Positions 31,375-40,415 of a stretch of DNA of 64,000 nt are shown piece after piece. The translations under genes and the position numbers were made by a program. Within the stretch, counting starts at the first letter, position 1. The number at the start of each line of letters is the position of its first letter. The notes below the pieces were generated by a model, which saw only the letters and a list, made by a program, of their open reading frames with translations, searched no databases and was not told the DNA's origin. Where the stretch lies: assembly GCF_034263275.1 (NCBI RefSeq), contig NZ_CP139559.1, positions 2,480,001 through 2,544,000 on the forward strand, read 5' to 3'. Source of the stretch: Mucilaginibacter sp. cycad4 (GTDB lineage Bacteria > Bacteroidota > Bacteroidia > Sphingobacteriales > Sphingobacteriaceae).

Positions 31375-34300
31375 ATGAAAAAAAAACATTTACTCTTTGC
31401 AATTATGCAGATATCATTTATTCAAATCGCGCTATGCCTCACCCTTGTAGGTGAGGCTGTAGCAAGTAATACAAAGGGCCAGGTTTTGGAGCGGAAAATA
31501 TCCGTTGCTATTCAAGACCAGGAATTAAGTAAAGCATTGATATCGCTTGAAAAAGTAGCTGATATTACATTTGTTTATAGTCCCGCGCTAATATCAAGTG
31601 AGCGTAAGGTAACCTTAAATTACAACAATGCACCGTTGGTAAATATACTCAACGAGCTTTTTGCATCTCAAAACATCAAGTATGAGATATCGGGCAATAC
31701 AATCGTATTAAACCGTATAATTAACGGCAGCACCGATAAAACTATAATAACAGAAATTGCGCAGTCCATTGCCGTAACAGGTAGGATAACCGATGAACGT
31801 GGTGAACCCATCGTAGGTGTCAGCATTCTTGTGAAAGGGACTATAAATGGCACGACTACCGATATTAACGGTAAATTCAACATCAATGTAGCCAACGCAG
31901 CGGCGGTACTTCAGTTTAAATACATCGGCTACGAAACAAAAGAGGTTACTGTTGGCAATCAAACTGTTATCAACATCTCGTTAATACCTTCGGCAAAAAG
32001 CCTTAACGAGATTGTGGTAATTGGCTATGGTACACAAAAAAAGCGCGATGTAACGGGCTCTGTAGTATCAGTAAGTGGGAACACGCTGCGCGAAGTACCT
32101 GTAGCCAATATATCACAGGCACTCCAGGGCCGTGCATCTGGTGTTGAGGTACAGGCTGTAGGTACAAGGCCGGGTGCCGGAGCCCAGATCAGGATACGTG
32201 GCGATAGGTCGATAACAGCCGGTAACGACCCGCTTTTTGTTTTAGACGGTATACCTTATAGCGGTACATTGAATGATATTAATCCCGATGATATCGCTTC
32301 GATAGATATTTTGAAAGACGCCTCGGCAACGGCCATTTATGGTTCAAGGGGTGCCAACGGTGTTATCCTGGTAACAACCAAACGCGGCGCTGTAGGCGAT
32401 ACAAGAGTTAATTTAAGCAGTTATTATGGTATTACCGGTGTTACCTCTAAATACAAGGTGTATAATGCCGATCAATACCGGGCACTGCGCGATCTTTCAA
32501 TATATACTCAGGGTTACACATCCGATGAGTTACAGGGTATTTCCACCGGCAGAAACACCGATTGGCAAGATCTTTTATATAAAAACGGCTTTACCACTGA
32601 TCATAATCTCACTATATCCGGTGGCAGTGAAAAAAGCCAGTATTCAGTTGGCGGTGGGTTTTTTAAACAAACTACCGTTTTACCCGGACAGGATTTTACC
32701 CGGGGCACTATGAAAATCACCTTGGACTGCAATGCTACTAATCGTTTGAAAGTCGGTTTTAACAGTTTACTAAATTATAATATCACACACGGTTCACAGT
32801 TCCCGGCTAACGTTTTCCCGCTGCTTACATTAAGCCCACTATCATCGCCCTACAATGCTGATGGTTCTATCAATATTAAACCAGCAGGTAATACCGATGA
32901 TTTAAACAACACCTATAATCCATTGCTTTTGCGGAGTAATCCAAATGCGTCTGTTGACCTTGTTCGTCGCTTTCATGCATTTAACAGTTTATATGGCGAA
33001 GTGAAGATCACCGATGGTTTAAAATATCGCCTTAATGTCGGTTTAGATTTTCAACAGGAAGAAGGTGATCAATTTCAAGGAACCGACAGTTATTTCAGAC
33101 CGGGAACCTATAATACGGCAAGCGTAAACAATACCAGTACGACCAAATATAGTTTGGATAATTTACTTACCTATGAAAAAACTTTTGCCAAAAAACACAG
33201 GGTAAGTGTAACTGCTTTATTTGGATATGAGCAGGAACAATCGCATAGCACCTATGTAAGAAAAGATTCAATCACTGCCGATTTTGTCCAGTTTTACAAC
33301 CTTGGGCAATCATCGGTAACACCGGCACCCATTTTAAGTGGCAGCGAATCAACATCTACACTTGTGGCCATGATGCTCAGGGCTAATTATATTTATGATG
33401 ATAAATATATGATCACGCTTACAGGCCGCACTGACGGATCGTCGCGTTTAGGCGAGGGCAATAAATATAAATCATACCCCGCAGTTTCGGCTGGCTGGGT
33501 TATAAGCCGCGAAAAATTCATGCAACAGTTTTCTGTGATTTCTAATTTAAAACTCAGGGCCGGTTTTGGTGTTACCGCCAACCAGGGTATAAGTGCCTAT
33601 CAAACATTAGGCGGCCTTTCATCGGTTAACTCAAGCATACCGGGTACTCCACAGGTACGTTATAATTACGGCACAACGGTTGTTAACGGTTATTATATAA
33701 GCCGTATAGTTGACCCTAACCTGGATTGGGAATATACAAAGACTGCAAACATAGGTCTTGATTTTGGGGTATTGGGCGACCGCGTTACGGGTAGTGTGGA
33801 ATATTATAATGCCAATACTACAAAACTGCTATATGGAGTATCATTACCTCCAACATCGGGTATTACCGATCCTTATTTAACCAATGTTGGTAACGTAAGA
33901 AACACAGGTATGGAGTTTTCCATATCAAGCCAAAATATTACCGCGAAAAAAGGAGGTTTTACCTGGAGCACCGATCTGAATTTCTTTTTTAACAGAAACA
34001 AGCTGATCGCCTTAAATGGCAGTGTAACGCAGGTTATAAACAACCAATTATTTGTTGGCCAACCACTGAGCGCTATTTATGACTATAAAAAGCTGGGAAT
34101 ATGGCAGTTAAATGAAGCAGCCCAGGCTGCCAAATATGGTTTCGTTCCCGGACAAATTAAACTGGAAGATCATAATGGCGATGGTAAACTTGACGTAAAC
34201 GATAAATATGTAATCGGCAATGCTCAGGCCAAAATACAAGGTGGCATAACAAACCGGTTTAATTACAAGGGATTTGATTTTACCTTTGTATTATATGGCC

Positions 34301-34785
34301 GTTACGGTGGCACCTTAATAAGCCAGGTATATCAGCCTCTGGCTGGATACACTACAATTAACGACGGCCGACGTAACCAGGTGGCTGTGGATTACTGGAC
34401 ACCAACAAACCCTACCAATTTTTATCCATCGCCTAATGTAGCCGGCGGCGCTATATCGTCGCCGTTAACCAGCGATGCGGGCAGTACCCTTGGTTATTTT
34501 GATGCAAGCTTTATAAAGGTACGAACCATTACATTGGGATATAACGTGCTTAGCAAATGGGCTAAAAAAATAGGCACTCAAAACATCAGGGTGTATTTAT
34601 CCTCAGAAAATCCGTTTATCCTGTTTTCACCATACGTACGTGCGGGTGGTATAGATCCGGAAGCTACCGGCACAGGTAATCAGGGCGTGCAAGACCCAGG
34701 TAATATATCAACCCGGGCCCTAACCATCGGCGTAACAACCCCATCAACCAAGTCATTTATTGCAGGTTTAAATATTACCTTATAA
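31375..34785 (+). CDS. SusC-like TonB-dependent receptor with STN domain
   Basis: This 1136-residue outer-membrane glycan importer has a signal peptide, then an STN domain at about residues 42-112 (DQELSKALISLEKVADITFVYSP, then NILNELFASQNIKYEISGNTIVL) that contacts FecR. A carboxypeptidase-like domain (ITDERGEPIVGVSILVKG, about 128-210) follows. The TonB box/plug begins at LNEIVVIGYGTQKKRDVTGSV, then the barrel, ending in LNITL. It works with the SusD encoded 19 bp downstream. The STN domain makes it sensor and transporter at once, with the sigma/FecR pair upstream. The GH10 and DUF5597 enzymes behind suggest a xylan-type ligand. Confidence 0.95.
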   Translation: MKKKHLLFAIMQISFIQIALCLTLVGEAVASNTKGQVLERKISVAIQDQELSKALISLEKVADITFVYSPALISSERKVTLNYNNAPLVNILNELFASQNIKYEISGNTIVLNRIINGSTDKTIITEIAQSIAVTGRITDERGEPIVGVSILVKGTINGTTTDINGKFNINVANAAAVLQFKYIGYETKEVTVGNQTVINISLIPSAKSLNEIVVIGYGTQKKRDVTGSVVSVSGNTLREVPVANISQALQGRASGVEVQAVGTRPGAGAQIRIRGDRSITAGNDPLFVLDGIPYSGTLNDINPDDIASIDILKDASATAIYGSRGANGVILVTTKRGAVGDTRVNLSSYYGITGVTSKYKVYNADQYRALRDLSIYTQGYTSDELQGISTGRNTDWQDLLYKNGFTTDHNLTISGGSEKSQYSVGGGFFKQTTVLPGQDFTRGTMKITLDCNATNRLKVGFNSLLNYNITHGSQFPANVFPLLTLSPLSSPYNADGSINIKPAGNTDDLNNTYNPLLLRSNPNASVDLVRRFHAFNSLYGEVKITDGLKYRLNVGLDFQQEEGDQFQGTDSYFRPGTYNTASVNNTSTTKYSLDNLLTYEKTFAKKHRVSVTALFGYEQEQSHSTYVRKDSITADFVQFYNLGQSSVTPAPILSGSESTSTLVAMMLRANYIYDDKYMITLTGRTDGSSRLGEGNKYKSYPAVSAGWVISREKFMQQFSVISNLKLRAGFGVTANQGISAYQTLGGLSSVNSSIPGTPQVRYNYGTTVVNGYYISRIVDPNLDWEYTKTANIGLDFGVLGDRVTGSVEYYNANTTKLLYGVSLPPTSGITDPYLTNVGNVRNTGMEFSISSQNITAKKGGFTWSTDLNFFFNRNKLIALNGSVTQVINNQLFVGQPLSAIYDYKKLGIWQLNEAAQAAKYGFVPGQIKLEDHNGDGKLDVNDKYVIGNAQAKIQGGITNRFNYKGFDFTFVLYGRYGGTLISQVYQPLAGYTTINDGRRNQVAVDYWTPTNPTNFYPSPNVAGGAISSPLTSDAGSTLGYFDASFIKVRTITLGYNVLSKWAKKIGTQNIRVYLSSENPFILFSPYVRAGGIDPEATGTGNQGVQDPGNISTRALTIGVTTPSTKSFIAGLNITL

Positions 34786-34804
34786 TCATTTAACCATTCA
34801 AATC

Positions 34805-36607
34805 ATGAAATCAAAATATTTAATACACATTGCATTTCTGCTTATCACATTGATAATTGGAACCAGTTGTAAAAAGCAACTGATTGAGCATCCATATACT
34901 TCATTTACAACTGATTACTATAAAACTGCCGACGGATTGCAATCGGCAATAAACTCGGTTTATGCCAATATGCGTTATGATTTTGGCCCTGTAGGTGCCG
35001 AGGCTTTGGGCAATGTAGGTACCGACGAATTTACCTACGGTGACCAGGTGGCCAGTTCGGGCCAGTTTCTTGAATTAGGCAGTTATCAGATACCTGCAAC
35101 AAATGGCGCCATATTAACGCCATGGAACAGAAACTACAATGGCATTAACCTTTGTAATGCTATTTTAAAATTTGCCCCCGGTGTATCAATGGATGCTACC
35201 AAAAAGAATGTGATTATGGCCGAGGCGCATTATTTAAGAGCCCATCTTTATTTATTACTGGTAGAAAACTTCGGTGCCGTACCGCTTGACCTTGGTTCGG
35301 GCGACTTGCAATTTACCGACGTGCCTTATTACGGTTTTAACCGTTTACCTTTTGCAGATATCCTGAAGAAAGATTACCAAGCTATGATCGATGATCTCAC
35401 CTTTGCAACCCAGAATCTGCCTGTGCAACGCCCAACAAATGCCTTTAAATTATCGCAGGCCGCGGCATTGCATTTATTAGCTAAAGTTTATTTGTTCAGG
35501 GCATACTCTACCGCTAAAGACCCAGCCGACTTTTCCAATGCCTATAATACGGCAATGAAGTTAATTAACAATCAGGCTACCTATGGTGTAGGTCTTTTAC
35601 AGGATTACGGACAAGTACACCAGCAAGGTAATGATTATAATAAAGAAATATTGTACTCGGTTGAGCGCCTTGCCGAAAATAACTCAGCGAACGAAGACCT
35701 TAACCCAAGTACTGATTTCGCCAATAAAGTAAATATTGCAGGTAATCTATTTCAATGCTTGTACCAAAACGTGGCATCAGTTGGCGGGGTAACATTAATA
35801 GATGACAGGCCATTACCCTATATGCGCCCTTTGCGCGAACTTGCGCCTACATTATATGTTAACAATGTCGCCTTTGCCGATAAGTTTAATGACAGTCGTT
35901 ACGATAACACTTTTCGGGTGATGTGGCGCGTGGCTACTTTACGTACCGGTACTGATCTTTCGACTTTCATCACTAAACTTGCTAACGTTGGCTTTAAAAT
36001 TGGCGATACTGCTATTTATTTGCCTCCTACTGATGCACGTGCAACCCAACTGGTTGCGGCGGGCAAAAAATATCTTTGTGAAGGCCCGAGTAAATGGTGG
36101 AACAACCAAACCAAAGCAAGTTTTCAATATCCAAGTGTTAAAAAATATGACGATAGCGTTCGTGCCAATTTCCAGGATGTCTCGGGCAGACCATTCGTTG
36201 TTGCTAAACTTTCAGAAACTTATTTAACTGCAGCCGAAGCGGCTATGCAGGATGGACACCCTGCCGATGCCGTTACGCTGATAAACGTTTTGCGTACACG
36301 CGCAGCCTACCGTCCAGGTTTAACCGCAACCGATCTGGCAGCACGTATAGCAGCAAATCAGATTACATTATCGCAAATAAATCTTGATTTTATATTGGAT
36401 GAACGAACAAGAGAGCTTTGCGGCGAATGCATCCGATGGCCAGATCTTGCAGTTAGAAATAAGCTCGTAGACAGGGTTCAACGTTATAATCCAGATGGTG
36501 CAGCACATGTTGCTATGTTCAACAATGTTCGTCCTATTCCGCAAAGCCAGATAAACGCAACAGTTGATCCAGCAGGTAGTGCCCAATATCAAAACCCTGG
36601 CTATTAA
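34805..36607 (+). CDS. SusD-like surface glycan-binding lipoprotein
   Basis: This is a 600-residue lipoprotein (IIGTSC lipobox, Cys about 22). It has the SusD fold: KTADGLQSAINSVYANMRYDF at the start, TPR-like helices (AEAHYLRAHLYLLLVENFGAVPL, LSQAAALHLLAKVYLFRAYS), and the C-terminal family signature ETYLTAAEAAMQDGHPADAVTLINVLRTRAAY, then FILDERTRELCGECIRWPDL. It forms the lid of the SusC pore and binds oligosaccharide at the cell surface. It lies in one operon with SusC and the GH10 lipoprotein. Confidence 0.95.
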   Translation: MKSKYLIHIAFLLITLIIGTSCKKQLIEHPYTSFTTDYYKTADGLQSAINSVYANMRYDFGPVGAEALGNVGTDEFTYGDQVASSGQFLELGSYQIPATNGAILTPWNRNYNGINLCNAILKFAPGVSMDATKKNVIMAEAHYLRAHLYLLLVENFGAVPLDLGSGDLQFTDVPYYGFNRLPFADILKKDYQAMIDDLTFATQNLPVQRPTNAFKLSQAAALHLLAKVYLFRAYSTAKDPADFSNAYNTAMKLINNQATYGVGLLQDYGQVHQQGNDYNKEILYSVERLAENNSANEDLNPSTDFANKVNIAGNLFQCLYQNVASVGGVTLIDDRPLPYMRPLRELAPTLYVNNVAFADKFNDSRYDNTFRVMWRVATLRTGTDLSTFITKLANVGFKIGDTAIYLPPTDARATQLVAAGKKYLCEGPSKWWNNQTKASFQYPSVKKYDDSVRANFQDVSGRPFVVAKLSETYLTAAEAAMQDGHPADAVTLINVLRTRAAYRPGLTATDLAARIAANQITLSQINLDFILDERTRELCGECIRWPDLAVRNKLVDRVQRYNPDGAAHVAMFNNVRPIPQSQINATVDPAGSAQYQNPGY

Positions 36608-36632
36608 TTGATTATTTAAAGGAAACAAAATC

Positions 36633-38249
36633 ATGAAAAGAAAACTAATGATACCTGGCTTATTAATAGCCATCGCAGCAATATCATCATGTAAAAAAGA
36701 GTTTTATAACGGTGCGAACAGCACAATTACAAATACTTTTGCTGATACTACGGGCCCGCTGAAGTCGATCGGAATCATACCTATCGGCATGGCCATTGAT
36801 TACGACTTTATCGCCAATACTTATGGCGACAGGAATATAGTAATACGCGAAGCCAATACTGTAACCTTTGGTTATACTATGAAACACGGAGCCATTGTGC
36901 AAGCCGATGGCTCGTTAAACTTTACCCGGGCCGATGCTTTGTTGGCTAACGCAAATGCAGCTGGCTTACAGGTACATGGCCACACGTTGTGCTGGCATCA
37001 AAATCAAAACGGTACCTACCTGCGTTCGTTGATACCTGGTAGTGCAGGTAACACCGTGCCTAATTTATTGGTAAATGGTGATTTTGAGTCAAGTGCATCT
37101 TTAACCAACTGGTCAGTATATAACGGAGGTTCTGCGTTCGGTATAACTACCACAGCTGCCGAAATACATGCTGGCACGAGAGCGTTAAAAGTGGTAAACC
37201 CATCAGATAATCCCGGCGCTCAATATAAAGTTCAGCTGGCCAGCGATCTGTTTGTTACCACAGTGGGTAAAACTTACAATGTATCGTACTGGATCAAATC
37301 GGCCACCACAGGTGGTTCGGTGCGTTTTTCAACTCAGCCAACCGCGTCTTATCAGGGTGATCAAACAACGAGCACATCATGGACACAGATCAACTGGTCT
37401 TTTGTGGCTAAAGATGCTTCTACAAGATTAATGATTGATATCGGGTTAAAAGCAAATACTTATTTTATTGATGATATACAGGTAACCGATGCCAGCTTAT
37501 CAACACCATTGCCACCGGCAGCAGCCGCAGCCAAAATTGATACTGCTTTAAAAACCTTTATCACCGGTATGGTTAATCATTTTAAAAGCAAAGTACACTC
37601 GTGGGATGTTGTTAACGAGCCTATCAACGATAACGGGACAGTGCGTGTTGGCCCATATGTAGCCGGCACTGATGCTACTGATACTTTTTACTGGGGGCAG
37701 TACCTTGGCAAAAGCTTTATTGCAAAAGCGTTTACTTATGCCAGCCAGGCCGACCCTACCGCGTTATTATTCATCAACGATTATAACCTCGAAGCGGGAT
37801 CAACCAAAGTAGACAGCCTGGTAAAGATCATAAGCGACTTAAAAGCTGCCAATGTACCGATCCATGGAGTGGGTACGCAAATGCACAGTAATATAAACAG
37901 TTCGTATAATGATATTGATAACATGTTTATAAAATTGGCCGCAACAGGGTTAAAAGTGCGTATATCTGAACTGGATGTGGCACTAAACCCTAACAATAAA
38001 TCGATGGATGTTACATCATCGCCAACGCTTTATAATTTACAGGCCAATATGTATAAATACATTATACAATCGTACATCAAAAACGTACCTGCCGCGCAGC
38101 GTTATAACATTACCATCTGGGGCGAGCTTGATCCGTATAGCTGGATTGTAACTAACCAGAAAAAGAACGACGCGCCCTTACTTTTTGATAAAAATGCCAA
38201 GAAAAAACCAGCCTACGGTGCTGTCGTTCAGGCATTAAAAGGGCAATAA
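36633..38249 (+). CDS. GH10 endo-xylanase lipoprotein, catalytic domain split by a CBM
   Basis: This is a 538-residue lipoprotein (ISSC lipobox, Cys 20). GH10 sequence starts at about residue 45 (FGYTMKHGAIVQADGSLNF, HGHTLCWHQNQ), is interrupted at about 140-290 by a CBM4/9/22-like beta-sandwich (LLVNGDFESSASLTNWSVYNG ... ANTYFIDDIQVTD), and resumes with HSWDVVNEPIND. Catalytic residues are the acid/base Glu329 (VVNEP) and the nucleophile Glu446 (ISELDV). Xylanases with a binding module inserted in the GH10 barrel are known from gut Bacteroidetes such as Prevotella. It cleaves xylan at the cell surface and feeds SusC/SusD. A terminator follows. Confidence 0.93.
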   Translation: MKRKLMIPGLLIAIAAISSCKKEFYNGANSTITNTFADTTGPLKSIGIIPIGMAIDYDFIANTYGDRNIVIREANTVTFGYTMKHGAIVQADGSLNFTRADALLANANAAGLQVHGHTLCWHQNQNGTYLRSLIPGSAGNTVPNLLVNGDFESSASLTNWSVYNGGSAFGITTTAAEIHAGTRALKVVNPSDNPGAQYKVQLASDLFVTTVGKTYNVSYWIKSATTGGSVRFSTQPTASYQGDQTTSTSWTQINWSFVAKDASTRLMIDIGLKANTYFIDDIQVTDASLSTPLPPAAAAAKIDTALKTFITGMVNHFKSKVHSWDVVNEPINDNGTVRVGPYVAGTDATDTFYWGQYLGKSFIAKAFTYASQADPTALLFINDYNLEAGSTKVDSLVKIISDLKAANVPIHGVGTQMHSNINSSYNDIDNMFIKLAATGLKVRISELDVALNPNNKSMDVTSSPTLYNLQANMYKYIIQSYIKNVPAAQRYNITIWGELDPYSWIVTNQKKNDAPLLFDKNAKKKPAYGAVVQALKGQ

Positions 38250-38278
38250 CAACGCATGCATTATTTATTACTGCTCTG

Positions 38279-38314
38279 TTAAAATGGCTGCCTGTTATAC
38301 GGCAGCCATTTTAA
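38279..38314 (+). terminator. Terminator after the GH10 gene
   Basis: A perfect 14-bp inverted repeat (TTAAAATGGCTGCC at 38279-38292, GGCAGCCATTTTAA at 38301-38314) encloses an 8-nt loop, followed by TGTTTG. It closes the susC-susD-GH10 operon. Confidence 0.85.
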
Positions 38315-38354
38315 TGTTTGTATACATTATATATTATAATATAATTCTTCTATA

Positions 38355-39977
38355 ATGAAAAAATACTTCATCGTCACTGCTATCATCATTTTAGGCATTT
38401 CAACCCTAAAGGCTCAAAACACCGATCAAAACATGCCTCGGTTGGTAAAAAAGGGGCAATCGGTGCAGCTTTGGGTTGATAACAAGCCTTTTCTAATTTT
38501 AGGTGGCGAATTGGGCAATTCCAGCGCATCAAGTGCAGATTACATGAAACCTATTTGGCCCAAACTCAAAAAAATGGATGTCAATACGGTTTTTACGCCG
38601 GTGTATTGGGAGTTAATGGAACCTGCCGAGGGAAAATTTAACTTTAGGTTGCTTGACGATGCTATTTTAAGCGCCCGCAAAAACAATATCAAACTGGCAT
38701 TGCTATGGTTTGGCAGCTGGAAGAACAGCATGTCGTGCTATGCACCTGCATGGGTAAAAACCAACATACTCAGGTTTCCGCGGGCCGAAGACAAGAACAA
38801 CGTTAAACAGGAAATATTAACGCCCTTTAGCAAAAACAATTTACTGGCCGATAAACAGGCCTTTGTTAAGTTATCGGAACATCTTAAAACCTTTGATGGC
38901 AAGATGCACACCGTTATTGCCATACAGGTTGAAAACGAAATAGGCATGTTACCCAATGCACGCACTTATGATGCTGGTGCGAACCGTGCTTTTAGGCAAA
39001 CTGTTCCGCAGCTATTATTAAACTATTTAAAAAACAATAAAGATAATTTATTACCCGAAACCAAGGCGATATGGGCCGGCAATGGTTATCAAACATCCGG
39101 TAACTGGGAAGAAATATTTGGCAAAAGCCTGGCCACCGAAGAATTATTTATGGCTTGGTATTACGCGCGATACGTAAACGAAATTGCGCAGGCGGGTAAA
39201 AAAGCGTATAACCTGCCAATGTACCTTAATGCGGCATTAAATGCGCCGGGCAAAAAACCGGGCGAATACCCAAGCGCCGGGCCGCTGCCACAGGTAATGG
39301 ATGCATGGAAAGCCGGTGCGCCTGCGATAGATATTTTTGCTCCTGATTTTTATAACCCCGATTTTAAACATTGGAGCGATTTGTACACTCGTTCGGCAAG
39401 CTCGTTATTTATACCCGAAATACGTTTTGAACCAGGCGTAGATGCCAAGGCCTTTTTTGCATTTGGCAATTATAACTGCATTTCGTTTTCGCCTTTCTCG
39501 ATAGAATCAACACAAAAACCCGAAGCCGAGCCAATTGGCAAAACCTATCATATTTTAAAACAGGTAACGCCGCTTTTAACCAGGTACAACCACGCTGATG
39601 CAATAAGAGGTTTTTTATGCAATAAAGATTCATCGGCACAAAAAACCACATTGGGCAATTATGTTTTAACCATAACGCACGAATATAAACTTGGATGGGA
39701 AGTCGGAGCCAAAAACCCCGTATGGCCACAAACGGGCGTCCTTATTATTAATACAGCGCCCAACGAATATTATGTAGCCGGTACCGGGGTGGTGATAACC
39801 TTCGAACCTGTTTTAAAAGGCAGGGCAGGTTTTCTCAGTATTGACGAAGGCTCGTTTATAAACGACCAATGGGTGCCTCGACGACGCATGAACGGTGATC
39901 AGGATCATCAGGGCAGGCATGTGCGCATTCCGGTTGATGAGTACAGCATTCGACACGTAAAATTATATAGTTATTGA
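38355..39977 (+). CDS. DUF5597-containing glycosidase, GH35/GH42-like
   Basis: This is a 540-residue periplasmic enzyme with a signal peptide (FIVTAIIILGISTLKAQ). The TIM barrel resembles GH35/GH42 beta-galactosidases: FNFRLLDDAILSARKNNIKLALLWFGSWKN, the acid/base motif IQVENEIG (Glu about 195) and the nucleophile motif SSLFIPEIRFEPG. The C-terminal part matches the DUF5597 beta-sandwich region. It probably removes galactose or arabinose-type side groups from the oligosaccharides imported by this locus. It is transcribed after a terminator, so it may have its own promoter, which I could not place. Confidence 0.88.
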   Translation: MKKYFIVTAIIILGISTLKAQNTDQNMPRLVKKGQSVQLWVDNKPFLILGGELGNSSASSADYMKPIWPKLKKMDVNTVFTPVYWELMEPAEGKFNFRLLDDAILSARKNNIKLALLWFGSWKNSMSCYAPAWVKTNILRFPRAEDKNNVKQEILTPFSKNNLLADKQAFVKLSEHLKTFDGKMHTVIAIQVENEIGMLPNARTYDAGANRAFRQTVPQLLLNYLKNNKDNLLPETKAIWAGNGYQTSGNWEEIFGKSLATEELFMAWYYARYVNEIAQAGKKAYNLPMYLNAALNAPGKKPGEYPSAGPLPQVMDAWKAGAPAIDIFAPDFYNPDFKHWSDLYTRSASSLFIPEIRFEPGVDAKAFFAFGNYNCISFSPFSIESTQKPEAEPIGKTYHILKQVTPLLTRYNHADAIRGFLCNKDSSAQKTTLGNYVLTITHEYKLGWEVGAKNPVWPQTGVLIINTAPNEYYVAGTGVVITFEPVLKGRAGFLSIDEGSFINDQWVPRRRMNGDQDHQGRHVRIPVDEYSIRHVKLYSY

Positions 39978-40415
39978 ATAGACGGATTTAACAAGATTGC
40001 TTGATTTTTTTAGAAGAATTGTTTTCAAAATGCTGTTTTAAGTTAAGCATTTATGATTTGCGCAGATCGTCAGTTGATAATAATCCATGCAAATGTTCGC
40101 TCTTCGCTCTGATGTCGGTAAGCATTTAAAAAATGCTATCGCTCAAATTGCATAAGATAATTTGTCATAACAATTGAGTTTATTGCTAATGTACAATTCG
40201 TACTTATCCAACCAGTAATGATGGCTTTTTCCAGCTTTTGAGCATTAGCTTATTTCTTTATCCACTTTTAACAGTTTTTTGGTTATAAATCCCCCTTATT
40301 AGCCCCCAATCCCCCCTTTGCCTTTTTTCCAAATGGAGGTATTTTCATTCCCGATAAACACGTAAGCTTCAGCTTTAATTATTTATAAACCAGTTAATTT
40401 AATACTTATCGAATT
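39978..40415. other. Intergenic region, 438 bp, between the two sugar loci
   Basis: No gene is seen. The region is AT-rich with one C-rich element at 40289-40322. It should hold the promoter of the giant secreted enzyme at 40416. Confidence 0.6.
40289..40322 (+). promoter_or_regulatory. C-rich element A, upstream of the 2204-residue enzyme
   Basis: CCCCC, eight bases (TTATTAGC), CCCC, AATCCCCCC, TTT. The same order of C-tracts is found upstream of the susC at 48388 and the GH28-like gene at 58158. It ends 93 bp before the ATG at 40416. It is a candidate binding site for the hybrid two-component regulator at 53771. Confidence 0.5.
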
